A stretch of DNA of 64,000 bases from Schistosoma haematobium (lineage: Eukaryota > Platyhelminthes > Trematoda > Strigeidida > Schistosomatidae): NCBI RefSeq assembly GCF_000699445.3, contig NC_067197.1:6330152-6394151 (forward strand), written 5' to 3'. Below the pieces are notes generated by a model. It did no database searches. It had not been told where the DNA came from and saw only the letters and a list, made by a program, of their open reading frames with translations. Below are positions 38,601 through 51,500 of the stretch, one piece after another; the first letter of the stretch is position 1, and each line of letters opens with the position of its first letter. The position numbers and the translations under genes are program-made.

Positions 38601-41600
38601 AAGGGTCAAAATCATCCTGTGACAACCACAGAGGGATTAGTTTAACTAATGTAATATCTAAAATACTAGCTTCGATAATTATCAGACGCCTAACTAAGAC
38701 TCGTGAACTGCAAACACGAGAAAACCAAGCTGGCTTCAGACCTGGTCGTGGCTGCATCGACCACATATTCACCATTCGTCAGATTCTAGAACACAGGGAT
38801 ACTTATCGGCGTCCGACAATGGTGGTCTTTCTCGACTTAAAAGTAGCATTTGACTCTGTAGATCGCGAGATTCTGTGGCAGTGTCTGTCATTGAAAGGCG
38901 TACCCCAGAAGTACATAAACCTTGTAAAGGCTCTTTACTCGAACACTACTAGTCGAGTCAGGGCTTATGGCGAACTGTCATCTACTTTTGCAACCTCAAG
39001 TGGTGTCCGTCAAGGCTGTCCACTTTCCCCATTTTTGTTTAACTTCATCATAGATCTACTGATGGAAATAACTTTCTCGTCGACTGAGTTCTCGGGTATT
39101 GATCTCCATCCAGGAGGTCCACTTATCGACTTAGAGTACGCAGATGACATAGTCCTGTTTGGTGAAGACGCTGACAAAATGCAGAGTCTTCTGGTAGCAC
39201 TGAGCAACAATGCCAGAATGTTTGGAATGCGCTTCTCTCCCTCTAAATGCAAGTTGTTGCTTCATGACTGGTCTGCGCCAACACCTGAACTAAGGATAGG
39301 AAGTGAAGTAGTCGAACGCGTTGACAACTTCACTTATCTTGGAAGTCTGATCAGCCCTAATGGGTTGGTGTATGACGAGATCTCAGCACGGATTCGAAAA
39401 GCTTGTTTGGCTTTTGCCAACTTACGTCACCTATGGCGAAGGCGAGATATCCGTCTATCAATAAAAGGACGAGTATACTGCGCGGCAGTCCGTTCTGTTT
39501 TACTTTACGGCAGCGAAACATGGCCATTGAGAGTAGAAGACACACGTAAGCTACTAGTATTTGACCACAGATGCCTTAGAAATATTGCTGGCGTCTGCTG
39601 GGATCACCGGGTAAGTAATAGTGAGGTTAGACACAGGGTATTAGGGAATGATGGTAAATCAGTTGATGAGGTTATGAATCTCCATCGACTGAGATGTTTG
39701 GGCCACGTGTTACGTATGCCTGAACACCGATTACCACAACGTGCAATGCTAACCGGTGTTGGGGATGGTTGGAAGAAAGTTAGGGGCGGCCAAACCAAAA
39801 CGTGGCATCAGTGCTTGAGGACACGAACTTGTAGTCTGAGCCATGTTGGTAGACGCAGACTACTTGGTTGGGGTCCGCGTGACAATCGTAACCAATGGTT
39901 GGAGACTCTTGGTGACATGGCTCAGAATCGATCATAATGGCGTAGGTGTATACACTCTTTGTCTTCCCTTAAACTAAGAGATTAAAATCACTTTATATCT
40001 TTCTTTTTACGAACCAATTCTTTCTTCTTGTACTATATTTCTATATGCAATCTTTCTCTTATATATTACCACCTTTGACCTAACCACTGCTATGAATCCA
40101 GTGTTCATCTTGTTGTGCTGATGCGGTATGGCAACCTGGACCGATGCACATATGTGCCTGGTCATACGTTGTAGCTGACTGACTGAACTAACTTCAACCG
40201 TAGTGTAAATGTGATTCATGAATATTACGAGTGTATATGAGTTTATTTAAAATGTTTACGTTAACGTGAAGATGATCATTTGTAATAATTGTTTTAAGAA
40301 AATCTTTAGCTTCAAGCATGTATTCTGAAATGAAGAGAAAACTTAAATTCGATAGCTTAGTGTAGGGAGCGACTTGAATTAACCGCTTCTGATTTTTAGC
40401 CAGCTATTACTCAATTAAAAGACAGCCCATGTAAATGCACGGTTTTATGGAAAAGAAATCGGCAATACGACAAATGATGACTTATTTTATTTATTTACTT
40501 GAACACATAAATACTGGTACAAGGCGGCACCAGATACATATGAGCCACACAGATCTCATTTGATATGTATGAGGGCTGTGATACTGTCCGGGTGCCCAGA
40601 CCGAAGTAGGTGGTTTTCCTGGGGGGCCACACCCGGAGCCTTCGACCTGAAGGTCTGATCCACAAGGCATTGGAGCAACGTAGGAATATGCAGTCCCATG
40701 GTAGCCAGTGACCATCGATTGGTTCATACGCCGTTTGTTTCTTCAGGATACTGGAGCATATGTGCACCATTAGTTTGGAATGAGGGTTTTCCAACTCCCC
40801 TAGGTGGACTCTCCATGTCCACCAATCCGGTTAAAGCCCCGGACATTCGCTTTTCGTCCTCTCAATTTCGTAAACAACACCCCGCCACGAGAAGGCAGTG
40901 AGTAGGACTTCCCTGGCAGAGGGTATATACACGTGGACATGTGAGAGCATTTCGAGAGGGAGAGCTGACTCTCCCCATTCTCGGCCGTACCAGGGCATTT
41001 GGGGGCACACACATATTTAATAAATCTGGTAAAGCCTTATATTGGTTAATTTGGCAGAAAGTTGAGAAACAAAAACACAACTCATCTTTATATATACAAG
41101 TTTTCCTTCCTCTCTAACTGTTAAAAGGATTTAAATAGTTATTTCAGTCTCTTCACATTGTTCTTGGTTATGTTTAAGTATCGAATTAGTTTTTTTCACA
41201 AAATATTAAGATTTGTTTCAACATTAAGTGCTTAGAGTCAGGATTTATGTATAATGTTGATTTGCATATCATTATATAATCTACAGAGCTTTTAGTAAGT
41301 TTAACTCTATGATGATGATGGCAAAAAGTAATTTTTCTCAATTATTTTAAACGTTTTGAGGTCGTATAAGAAGATATTCCTACTGTTCATTTTACGTGAT
41401 ATTTGAATTTTACTTGGAATTCACGATTTCAATTGATCTATACTTTTATTAAATTTTCGACTCAAATATTTCTACTGAAAATGTTTTGTTACTCTTCAAC
41501 ATCTTTTTATTCTGTTTATTTATCATAATTGTAAATAATAATGTATGTTTGTTTTTGTACTTCTCTATTGTAGAGGACAAATTTTAAGGTATGTCATTTT

Positions 41601-42037
41601 TGTGTGTAAGTAGTATGATGTATACATTGTTATTGTTGGTTGTATAATGTTACTTAAATATAGAAATGTTGTTATACGCCTGCATGATTGCTCACTGATA
41701 TTGTGATTATATATATGTTTACTTTTTTATCTTAGATGGCTAACTTTATTAATATAAATATGCATTTATTTGAGGGCTTGGTGATTAAACAATGCGTTAA
41801 TGCATTGTTGTATATACATTGATTTTTGACATATGTGTTTGTCGATTATTGGTTGTATTCATTTTCGCCTGTGATTTTGAAATGAAAGGAATTTGTGGTT
41901 CCGCTGAATACGTTTTACTGGTATTGTTTTCTCTAAGTTGAATATATTGTTTGTAGTTTCATATATCCATGTTCCCATTAAACTATGATTTCTTGTCACC
42001 AGTGTCGGTTTTAGTGGTCAGGTATTAGTAAGACCTC

Positions 42038-42114
<77 letters not shown>

Positions 42115-45100
42115 CACCATGAGACCGGGTGCAGATATCCATCTGTTTAATTTCTCACGTTTTATGTTAACATAGGACGGAAAAGTTGATAATATTTTAA
42201 ACAAAGAACTTTTAAATTATTGTAAACTTTATGAATTAACATTAGAGCTCATAATTCAATATGGAACGAATAAAACTTGACAATATAAGATAATGCTGTA
42301 CTTCAGATATAATGAAATTTATCAACAGATCAGTACCATTAATCAATGTCTGTTTATATAAGATCCTTCATTATATATTTCAATTATCTCACGGATATCA
42401 ACCAGAGAGCCTACATCTACTGACACTGGTAAAAGTACTAAAAGAAAAATCATTGTCATTCTGATGGTCATGAGAATTTACTTATATTGTACTTGTTGAA
42501 TAACCGAAGTAGACCTTAATAATTTTGTCTAGAGCGACAATAAGATGTCTATAATTAAACCCTGAAGCTCAGAAAAGACAGCAGTAGTAAGAAAAGTCAG
42601 TTACGGTTGCAAATATATATATATATATATATATTACAGTGCTCTTGAAGACAAATGATATTTCATAATGCCATCAATTAATGCGTTATCGATTATGAAT
42701 GAATATAGGCAGTAGTCACATTCCATAGTTATGTCATCAATTAAACTGTTAATAATCTTTGGCATATTTTTAGAGAAAAAAAAAACTCATTTTGTATTAA
42801 ATAACTATAGACCTTGTTCAATGTGAAAATCTGATTTTTTTTAGAGAATTTGTCTCGATTGTTTAATTTATATTCTTAAGTAAATATAAGTAATTTTCTT
42901 CAATTTTTCACCTTATTAGTACATTTTTAACAGTTACTACTTTTCGGTAGAGTGGTTCTGTCTAGATGTACACCCACAAAATTTGTTCATCTAAACTTTA
43001 ATACTCAGATCACCACTTAACTACCCGGATATGCTCCTGAAGTTTTAGCATGAACTTGTGATTGATGTAGTTCAGGCATGTTAGAAGTGAAACAGTTATC
43101 CCCACTGGCATTGAGTGGTAATCACCCTATATCTCAGTGATTGAAGTTAAATGTGTACCACTGAACATCAACACATTATTCGAACAGTTTAAGCGTTCAT
43201 CACTAAACCTGAAGGTATTATGTTCAATCTCTAGTAGGATTTAGATTGTGCACTGTTTAATTGTCTCACTTTATGACAAAATGGATGTTCAGTGTTTCAT
43301 TGTCTTCGTTGGTACAACAAAACGGAATCAATCTACGGTTAATACGACTTAAAAATCAAACCAATCTCCTCAAATACACTTTAACTAATCTATAAAAAAT
43401 CTCAGTGCTCCTGACTATTAATCAAGATGAATAAACACGTTTTTATATTATCTCTTCATCACCAGGTAAATGGAAAATCAAAAAAAAAAAAAAAAAAACA
43501 AATATGAAATGTGAAACCTCGTTTATTTGTTTCGTTTATCGGGTCAAATCTGACTAAGCAAATATAACCTAAATTGTAATTATGCGGCGTGGTCGATATA
43601 ATTATATCTATTAAGTACATATTTTATATAATGTACGAGATTAAAGGATGAAATTAACAACATTTATTAAAAGTGATTAGACGTTTATCAGTGAGATAGG
43701 CGCAGTTTTAGATGACAGACTGATTTTTGTATGCAAGTGGAGTTAAAAAAAGGGTTTATATGAATTTTAAATATTTATTTTTCAAAACAAAGTGAGGCAA
43801 TCTGGCGAAATTTTTAACACTGAAGGGAACGAGACAACTGTTTGGTGTTATTTTGAGGTTCTTTACAATTCTACACCTATCAATGCTTAGGGGATTGAGC
43901 CTGGTGTAACTTTAGATGTTCCACTGAATAACTTACTACTGTTACCCCTCATGGAGGAACATAGGCCACCCAGCGGCATTCTTCATTTAACTCTGTCCTG
44001 GACAATCTTTTCCAGTTCCTATTCATCCTTTTCATGTCTGCTTCCGATTGTCGGCTCAGTGTTTTTTCGGCCTTTTTTTCGTTTACCTTCAGGATTCCAT
44101 ATCAGTGCTTGCCTCGTAATGCAGTTTAGTGATTTCCGTGTCCTATTCACTTCCAGCGTCTTTTCCTAATTTCCCGTTTAGCTGGAAGCTGGTTTCTTCT
44201 CTCCCATAGTAGGCTGTTGCTGGCAGTACTCGGCCGACGGACGTTCATTATGTTACGTAGATAATTCTCTATATATACTTGCACATTTTTGATGATGGTT
44301 GTGGTAATTCTCCAAGTTGCTCCGTACAGTTGAACTGTGTTGACGTTCGTATTGAAGATTCTAACTCTGATGTTAGTTGACAGTTGTTTTAAGTTCCGTA
44401 TACTCTTCAACTGTGAGAATGCTATCCTTGCTTTGCCAGTCTTCGTCTTTACGTCTGCACCCGATCCTCCACGTTCATCGATGATGCTACCGAGACACGT
44501 GAATACTTCCAGCTCTTCTAGAGTTTCTCCACCAAGTATGATTGGGTTTGTGTTCTGTGTGTTGCATTTTTCCGTGTGCATGTTAAGGCCCATCGATGCA
44601 GAGGAGTTTGCTACATTGGCTGCTTTCACCTGCATCTGTTGGTGCGTGTGGGATGGAAAGGCCAGGTCATTCGCGAAGTCCAAATCGTCTAGTTGATTCC
44701 TAGCTATCCATCGTATTCCATACTTCTCATCAAATGTAGAGCCCCCCATAATCCAGTCAACCACCAGGAGAAAAATTAAATGGGGAGAGTAGGCGGCTTT
44801 CCTTGACATTTTCCTCGCTTGGAATGTGTCTGTCATCTGTCCTCCATGTAACACTTTTTAGTGTAGCCCGTCATATGAATTCCGTATGTTGACGACTTTC
44901 TCAGGTACACTATAGTGTCGACGAAGATTTCATAATGTTCTCTATCCACAGTGTCAAATGCCTGATGTATAGTGACGAGTTCTATTCATTCGATTGTTTA
45001 ACGGTCATCTGTAGTGTCGTGATTTGGTCTGTGCACGACCGATCCCTAAAGAATCCAGCCTGTTGATCTCGAAGTTGGCCTTCTACTAAATTTTTCATCT

Positions 45101-48100
45101 GCTTCAGCAACACTGTTGAAAACGTTTCCTGGTACCAATAGTAGTGTGATGCCTCTGTAGTTCTCACATAAGCTCAAATCTCCTTTCTTTGGTATCTTGA
45201 TGAGGTGTCCTTCTTCCCAGCCTGTCAGTGGCACTTGTTCTTCGATTATTGTCGAGGTCATTGGTGAGTATTTCTAAAGCGTTTCATATTGAAGCAAAAC
45301 GTTTATTCAGTACTTCCTTGTTTTTATTGGTACTCCATATGATATCAGTGTATTATGAATATTATCTGTCTTTGTTGAAATGTACTGCCAGAAATCAAGG
45401 TACAACAATATATAAATGTACAAATTTTATTTTTAGATTCTACCATTCTCGCAAATAAGTAATGCTCATTAGCTTTTCAATTGTTCATTATGTTATATTC
45501 TTCCCTATCAAATTTTGTCATATAAGGCTATCTATTTTAAATCACCTCTTAATATGTTCTTTATTTCTGTATTGATTCTTTCTTTCCTTTTTGCTTATCT
45601 ATTGACATAGTTGGGTCACTGTTTTTCTTTCTTTTTTTCTGTTTCCCTTTTCCTTATTCTTTACATTTAGAGTTTTAGATCATTCTACTACCAAAGATAA
45701 CCGTCATAATGAATTAATCTATATTGAATTTAAACAAGATGCATTACTAAACAAAAAAAGTAAATGAATAAACTTGCTTTGTTCTTTTTTATTTATAAAA
45801 AGTCACTTTATCTGTCATTAAAGTTGATGGCTTAGTAGCAGTTTTAGCTTTCAATCAATGAGTTGCTCATGTTACAGAATGTAGCTTCGTGTACTTTGGT
45901 TTTTAAATAGCCAGGTAGATTATCACACTAAATAGCACACATGTAAAATGTAACTCAAGGTCATCTTCCTGAATCTATACCTAGTGATAAATAGGTTGGT
46001 TACTTTTTTAAATTTCTCTTAGAATTCAGTGTTGAATAATGATACTTTCATAAGTGTTACTTAAGCTGCATTTGTTTGAATCTATATTGAAGTGACAAAT
46101 AAATACCTGTCGGAAATCATGACCAAAAACATTGAATATGGTTGACGTTATTGTGGGAATGAGTTCCATACAGATGCAATCCTAGACTGTCGAACATAGA
46201 GTCTTAGCTTGGCCAAAATCGGAACAAGTAAACCATTTTTTTTCTATAACCTTCATCTACTTCTAAAACATACATTAACAACTTTAGTATGCGTGAAAAT
46301 TAATTTAGTCTATTAATCATGGAAAAAGAGCGACATGAATAACATATTGAACAGTAACTAGAAGATAGGAAAAATGAGCCAACAAAACTTGATATTGCTT
46401 ATAACAAACAAGAAAGATTGTGATTAGTGAATAGGCAACGCATAGTCATACAAAGTCAAAATGAATCAAGGTGGTAGTCGTCGTTTAATGCTGTCGTTGG
46501 TATATTCGTTAGTCAATTACGCCTTACAGTTATTTTTAAAAGATACTTAATATTGTGAATGTCAGCTATATGAGATTTTCCCATATTCAGGTGAAGCAAT
46601 AGGAACAAAATTTGCAGAATAACATGAACACATTCTTTAGCATTAGGAAAACCAACCTTACTGTATGTCAAACTACTGATCCGTATTCACATTTGATTGA
46701 TCACTAAGTTATGATCAATGCCATTTATATCAGATTATTCTTAGTGTTGGTTGAATCCTATCGATCTAGTTGGTTACTAGTCTAAGTGATTCGACATCGC
46801 GTGCACTATGTTGAGATGTAAGAGGGTGGTTGAAACTAGTCTATTAGAAACTCCAGATCTAGTTTTTGTGCTGTTTGGTGCTCGTCCTCAAGGTATACTT
46901 GTAAAATGCAGTGAACTGATACTCCCTGGTGTTTTTGATCTTGTGTCATCCAGCTTCACATTCAGGGACGTCACCATTGAGTTTGTTTCAGTTGCGACTG
47001 AACTGTATGTCCAATATACATTCACAATCGATCGAATCTCTTCAAGATTACACGTGTACCAAATAACACGAAACATAGGTCCAGAGTTTCCTGTCGGCTA
47101 TGATCAACGATCAACTTACTACCATGCTACCACTAATATCGAAATTTACCTTAACTGATAATTTCTGATTGCACAAAATTGTTTTCGTAATGCTGTTTTT
47201 CTCTCTCACTCAGTTCAAATTAGTCTACGAAGCATCCACTTGTGTGCTTCAATGGATTATCTTATGTCTTTACTGGATTTTCAAATGAAAAGTACACCAA
47301 CACTGAAAAGTGAATCAAATAACTTAACATCTCTTTCGGATAAATCCAAACAGAAACGGTTAAACAATTCTTCAATTACAAAAACTGGTAGGTATAATAA
47401 TTTCTTAATATTTTGAAGTTAATTTTCTTTTTTAACTGAGTCATTTTTACTAATAAAAGAAACGTCAACTTAAATCATACTTAAGTTCTGGTTTGGTATT
47501 TAGAGGTGAGGTTCTTTGTTCCCTTTTGTATTTACGAAGAAATTCCTGATGATGATTGATTAACCATTAAGCACTTATGAATGTCATGTTTATTTATTCC
47601 TTAGTTGTGATCGATTTCTGTCGATTCAATGTAATATAGCCACTAGTCTACACGAGACTTAACACTAAATAATTTAACTGTTGGATTTTCAAAGTTGATC
47701 AACGAGCAGCCTTCCTCGTGGAACACCTAGTCATACGAACTTTTATTATTTGTACCTTCATAACTTTAATTGAATATTATGTCAATACTAGAAAGAATTT
47801 ATTCTCATATGAACGACTAGTGGCTTAGTGGTTAGTGCATTCGGCTTCCAGACACTAAATTTCAGGCACGAGCCGCGCTCCGCCTGCTTTTGTATGACCA
47901 ACCGCGTAGTGCCGTCACCTCACACGCTTAAAATATAACTCATATTCAAGCGCGCGAAGAATGAGCTGATTTAAACTTGAACATTTAATTTCTATAATAA
48001 ATGATTACAATTTTGTTCTTTACATGTATACATTATTTTAGATGCCAAGAAAACGGAATTATTACCAACAGCATATCCTTTTAATCTGGAGTTAAAAATT

Positions 48101-48454
48101 CAAATAGATAATCCTGAATTAGTTCTTGTTGAAGATATTTATAATGTTGATAGTAATGCAATTAAACTTACTGTAAGTAGATAATTTAATCTCATTATGA
48201 ATCTTCTATTGTCATTCATTTTAAATATATTACTTTAAATGATCTCTATCTTTCATCTAGATACTAGTACACTGGAAATTTTAAGTTGACGATAAGCGTT
48301 TTTCTACTCAACTCTATAACTAGTTGTATTATGATGTTTAAAGTTTGATTTTGATACTGATATACAATCGTTTTATTCACATTCTCAACCGGTTACTCGA
48401 ATGATCTGAAGACTAAGAGTAAGAATGAAGTTTATTATGACTAGACCGAATAGG

Positions 48455-48508
<54 letters not shown>

Positions 48509-51500
48509 AGATTATTGAGCAATCAGTGATGTATACCCCAGTTGCTTCAGATACTATTCATTTCTTTACACTTATCATTCGACTGACTTCTGAATGAATC
48601 AATCAGTGTTTCATCATTACCTCTTGAAAATCGATAGGTCTGTTATCTCAAATTCAACTGTAAGAATTTATATGCATGATATCAAGTTCAATTCATTCTT
48701 CATGGGTTTTTTTTAACAAATGGAATTCTTTTACCTTCTGTTTCTCAATTTTTTATGTATGAGTTAAAGAGAAAATTCCTTGACATTATTTTCTAATTAC
48801 TGGTTTTATTCTTTTACAGCTAACTCGTCCATGTACATGTATGGTCTAAATAAAACTATTGAACTGTAATTTTAGTCTGCATAAAATAAATAAAAAAAGT
48901 TCGAATACATACACAGGCTGAAACTTATCCTTTGATATTCCGATTATTCATTATAACACACTTTATTATGCGCATAATTGTTCCATTATAGTTGTGTTGT
49001 TCAGTTCAATCCCCATTTTTTGTATATCATATCAGTTCACTCAGTCATATCAATTGTTTTTTAAGCTAGGTTTTAATGTAGCTAGTAATGTTCAACGTTC
49101 AATCATGAGTTTATGTAACCAGATTTTCTTTCCATAAATATTCTACTTATTATTTTTGATTTACCAACTAATTGATACTAATCATCTTTCTAACGATATA
49201 ATACACTGACTTTTTTTTTACTGTAAATGTTTAGACTGAATTAAGTTTTGATTACAACATGCAACAGGATATGGTTATTATAAATGCTTTAATCAGCGGT
49301 TTATCTGTTGCTGCCTGCCCTTACAATGAAACAGTTGGTGGGCCATTTTCTAAGGAGGTATGTTTCTTCTTGTGAATTTCACATCTTCTTGAGTTTCTCT
49401 CTGTTTGAAACTGGTTTCGCTTCTAAATAATAATAACTTAATAGCCTATCATATTTTTTTAATGGTATAATAATATTTTTTCATCAAAGTGTACGTGTTA
49501 ATCAGCTAGTCAGTCAAACACAAAGTAGGAACTGGCACATGTGTACATCGGTTCAAATTGTCATACCCCATCAGCAGAGTGAGATGAAATTTTCAGGGAA
49601 AATTGCAAGGTAGTTGGGATGGTAACAGTATTAATTGTAATAGAAAATATTAGACATTGAAGATATGATTCGGGGAAATATAAATTAGTGAATCAATAAA
49701 CAAACTATAAAGATGGTTGGGCCACGTGTTACGTATGCCCGAACACCGATTACCACCACGTGCAATGCTAACCGGTGTTGGGGATGGTTGGAAGAAAGTT
49801 AGGGGCGGCCAAACCAAAACGTGGCATCAGTGCTTGAGGACACGAACTTGTAGTCTGAGCCATGTTGGTAGACGCAGACTACTTGGTTGGGGTCCGCGTG
49901 ACAATCGTAACCAATGGTTGGAGACTCTTGGTGACATGGCTCAGAATCGATCATAATGGCGTAGGTGTATACACTCTTTGTCTTCCCTTAAACTAAGAGA
50001 TTAAAATCGCTTCATATCTTCCTACGAACTAATTCTTTCTTCCTGTACTATATCATTATTGCAATCTTTCATATATTACCACCTCTGAATTAACTACTTT
50101 TATGAATCCGGTGTCCATCTTGTTGTGTTAATGAGGTATGGTAACTTGGACCGATGTATATATGTGCCTGGTCGTACGTTGTAGCTGACTGACTGACTGA
50201 AGAAACTCAGGATCTAAAGGAAGAAAAAAAGTAAATACACCTGGGCTATTGCTAAGAATTTGTGACCATTGATGACGATTATCACGCGGACCTGAACCTA
50301 GTGGTCTTAACCTGCCTACATGATTCAATCCAGCAGTCAGTATCTTCATGGACTGATGTCACGTACTGGTTTGACCGCCCTTAGTTTGCGTTTAACCTAC
50401 TTGTACTCCAGCAATCATTGTCCGTCCAGGTAGTTGGTGAATGGACATAAGTAATACATATCCTAAGCATCTCAGCTGATTAAGACTCACTTTCTTATTA
50501 ATCGATTTGCCATACTTACCTAGTACTTTTCATATAACCTCAAAATTATTAACTCGATGATCCCAAAGTATACGAGCGATGCTTCGAAGACACTCATGAT
50601 CGAATAGTAGTAACCGAATAGTATCCACGTCTTTTTATATACTAAGGATGCATTTGCTATTCAAATTATTGACTTTAGGGATTTGTAAAGTAAAGAGATT
50701 CGGTTTGTACTAATAATATGACAAGATTATACGTCCATAATTATACATAGATAAATATTTATCCAACTTCATGAAATCAACAATTTGTACGAATCATGGA
50801 AATTTTAAAATGTACTGTTTGGTTAAATTCAAGTCCATTTCAAAACAGTGGAACGAGTTTAACATTCCGATTATAAGTCCTAAGTACTCAGTGTCGATAT
50901 TCAACAGAAGTCCGTCTTACATTAATTCGTGAATCTGTAGGTCAGCGGTCAAGGTGTTCAACTATTAAGTGCCAGGTTCGAACTGCACTCTACCTGCTTC
51001 GGTTCGGGTAACCGGGTCGCAATATCTCTACTCCCTACACTCTTGGAGTATGGTTCGAAGCCAAGTTTACTAAACCTTATCTGGTTACATGAGTTCATAT
51101 GAAATTACCTATTCAAATTCTCATCACGAGAGGTATTTATCTATCTATGTATTAATCTAATATAATCAAACCTAATATACTGAATTGTCCGATTCCAATG
51201 TTTACTTTGAGCTCAAATGTATTAAAACAAAACATTTTTTGTTGAAGATTACCAAAGAGTTTCTAATGACTGTTCTTTTCTTGTGGGGTGGGGTGCTGGC
51301 CATAATCCATTTATTTAGATTTTATCGCCTTGTGCTTTGAGTTTTTATGCATCTCAACCAATTAATGGTAGTTTACATGGAACATTACATATGGATACTT
51401 TAACGATCAATATTAATCCAAACACAATCAGATTATTATCAGCAATTTCTTCATCTGTTCAATCATCTCTAACCACTGACAAAAATCCAAATATTTGTGA

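Larger units (their letters stand above)
41011..43924. other. Introns 15 and 16; only simple repeats and micro-exon 16
   Basis: Apart from the micro-exon at 41574, holds (TA)n tracts (42036-42111, 42613-42637), a poly-A run at 43481-43498 and a weak SINE-like stretch near 43190-43260 ('agcgttcatcactaaacctgaaggtattatgttcaatc'). No coding sequence recognised. Confidence 0.45.

Noticed and set aside
38416..39798. Minus-strand ORFs inside RTE copy C
   Set aside because: Shadows of the plus-strand RT frame; the same mirrored ORFs recur in copies A and B.
42036..42111. (TA)n tract as a replication origin or matrix attachment site
   Set aside because: Simple microsatellite; nothing beyond base composition supports a function.
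46808..47158. 116-codon ORF as an extra VPS13 exon or gene
   Set aside because: Phase and splice sites of exons 17 and 18 join perfectly without it, it has no recognisable motif, and a 62-codon ORF opposes it.
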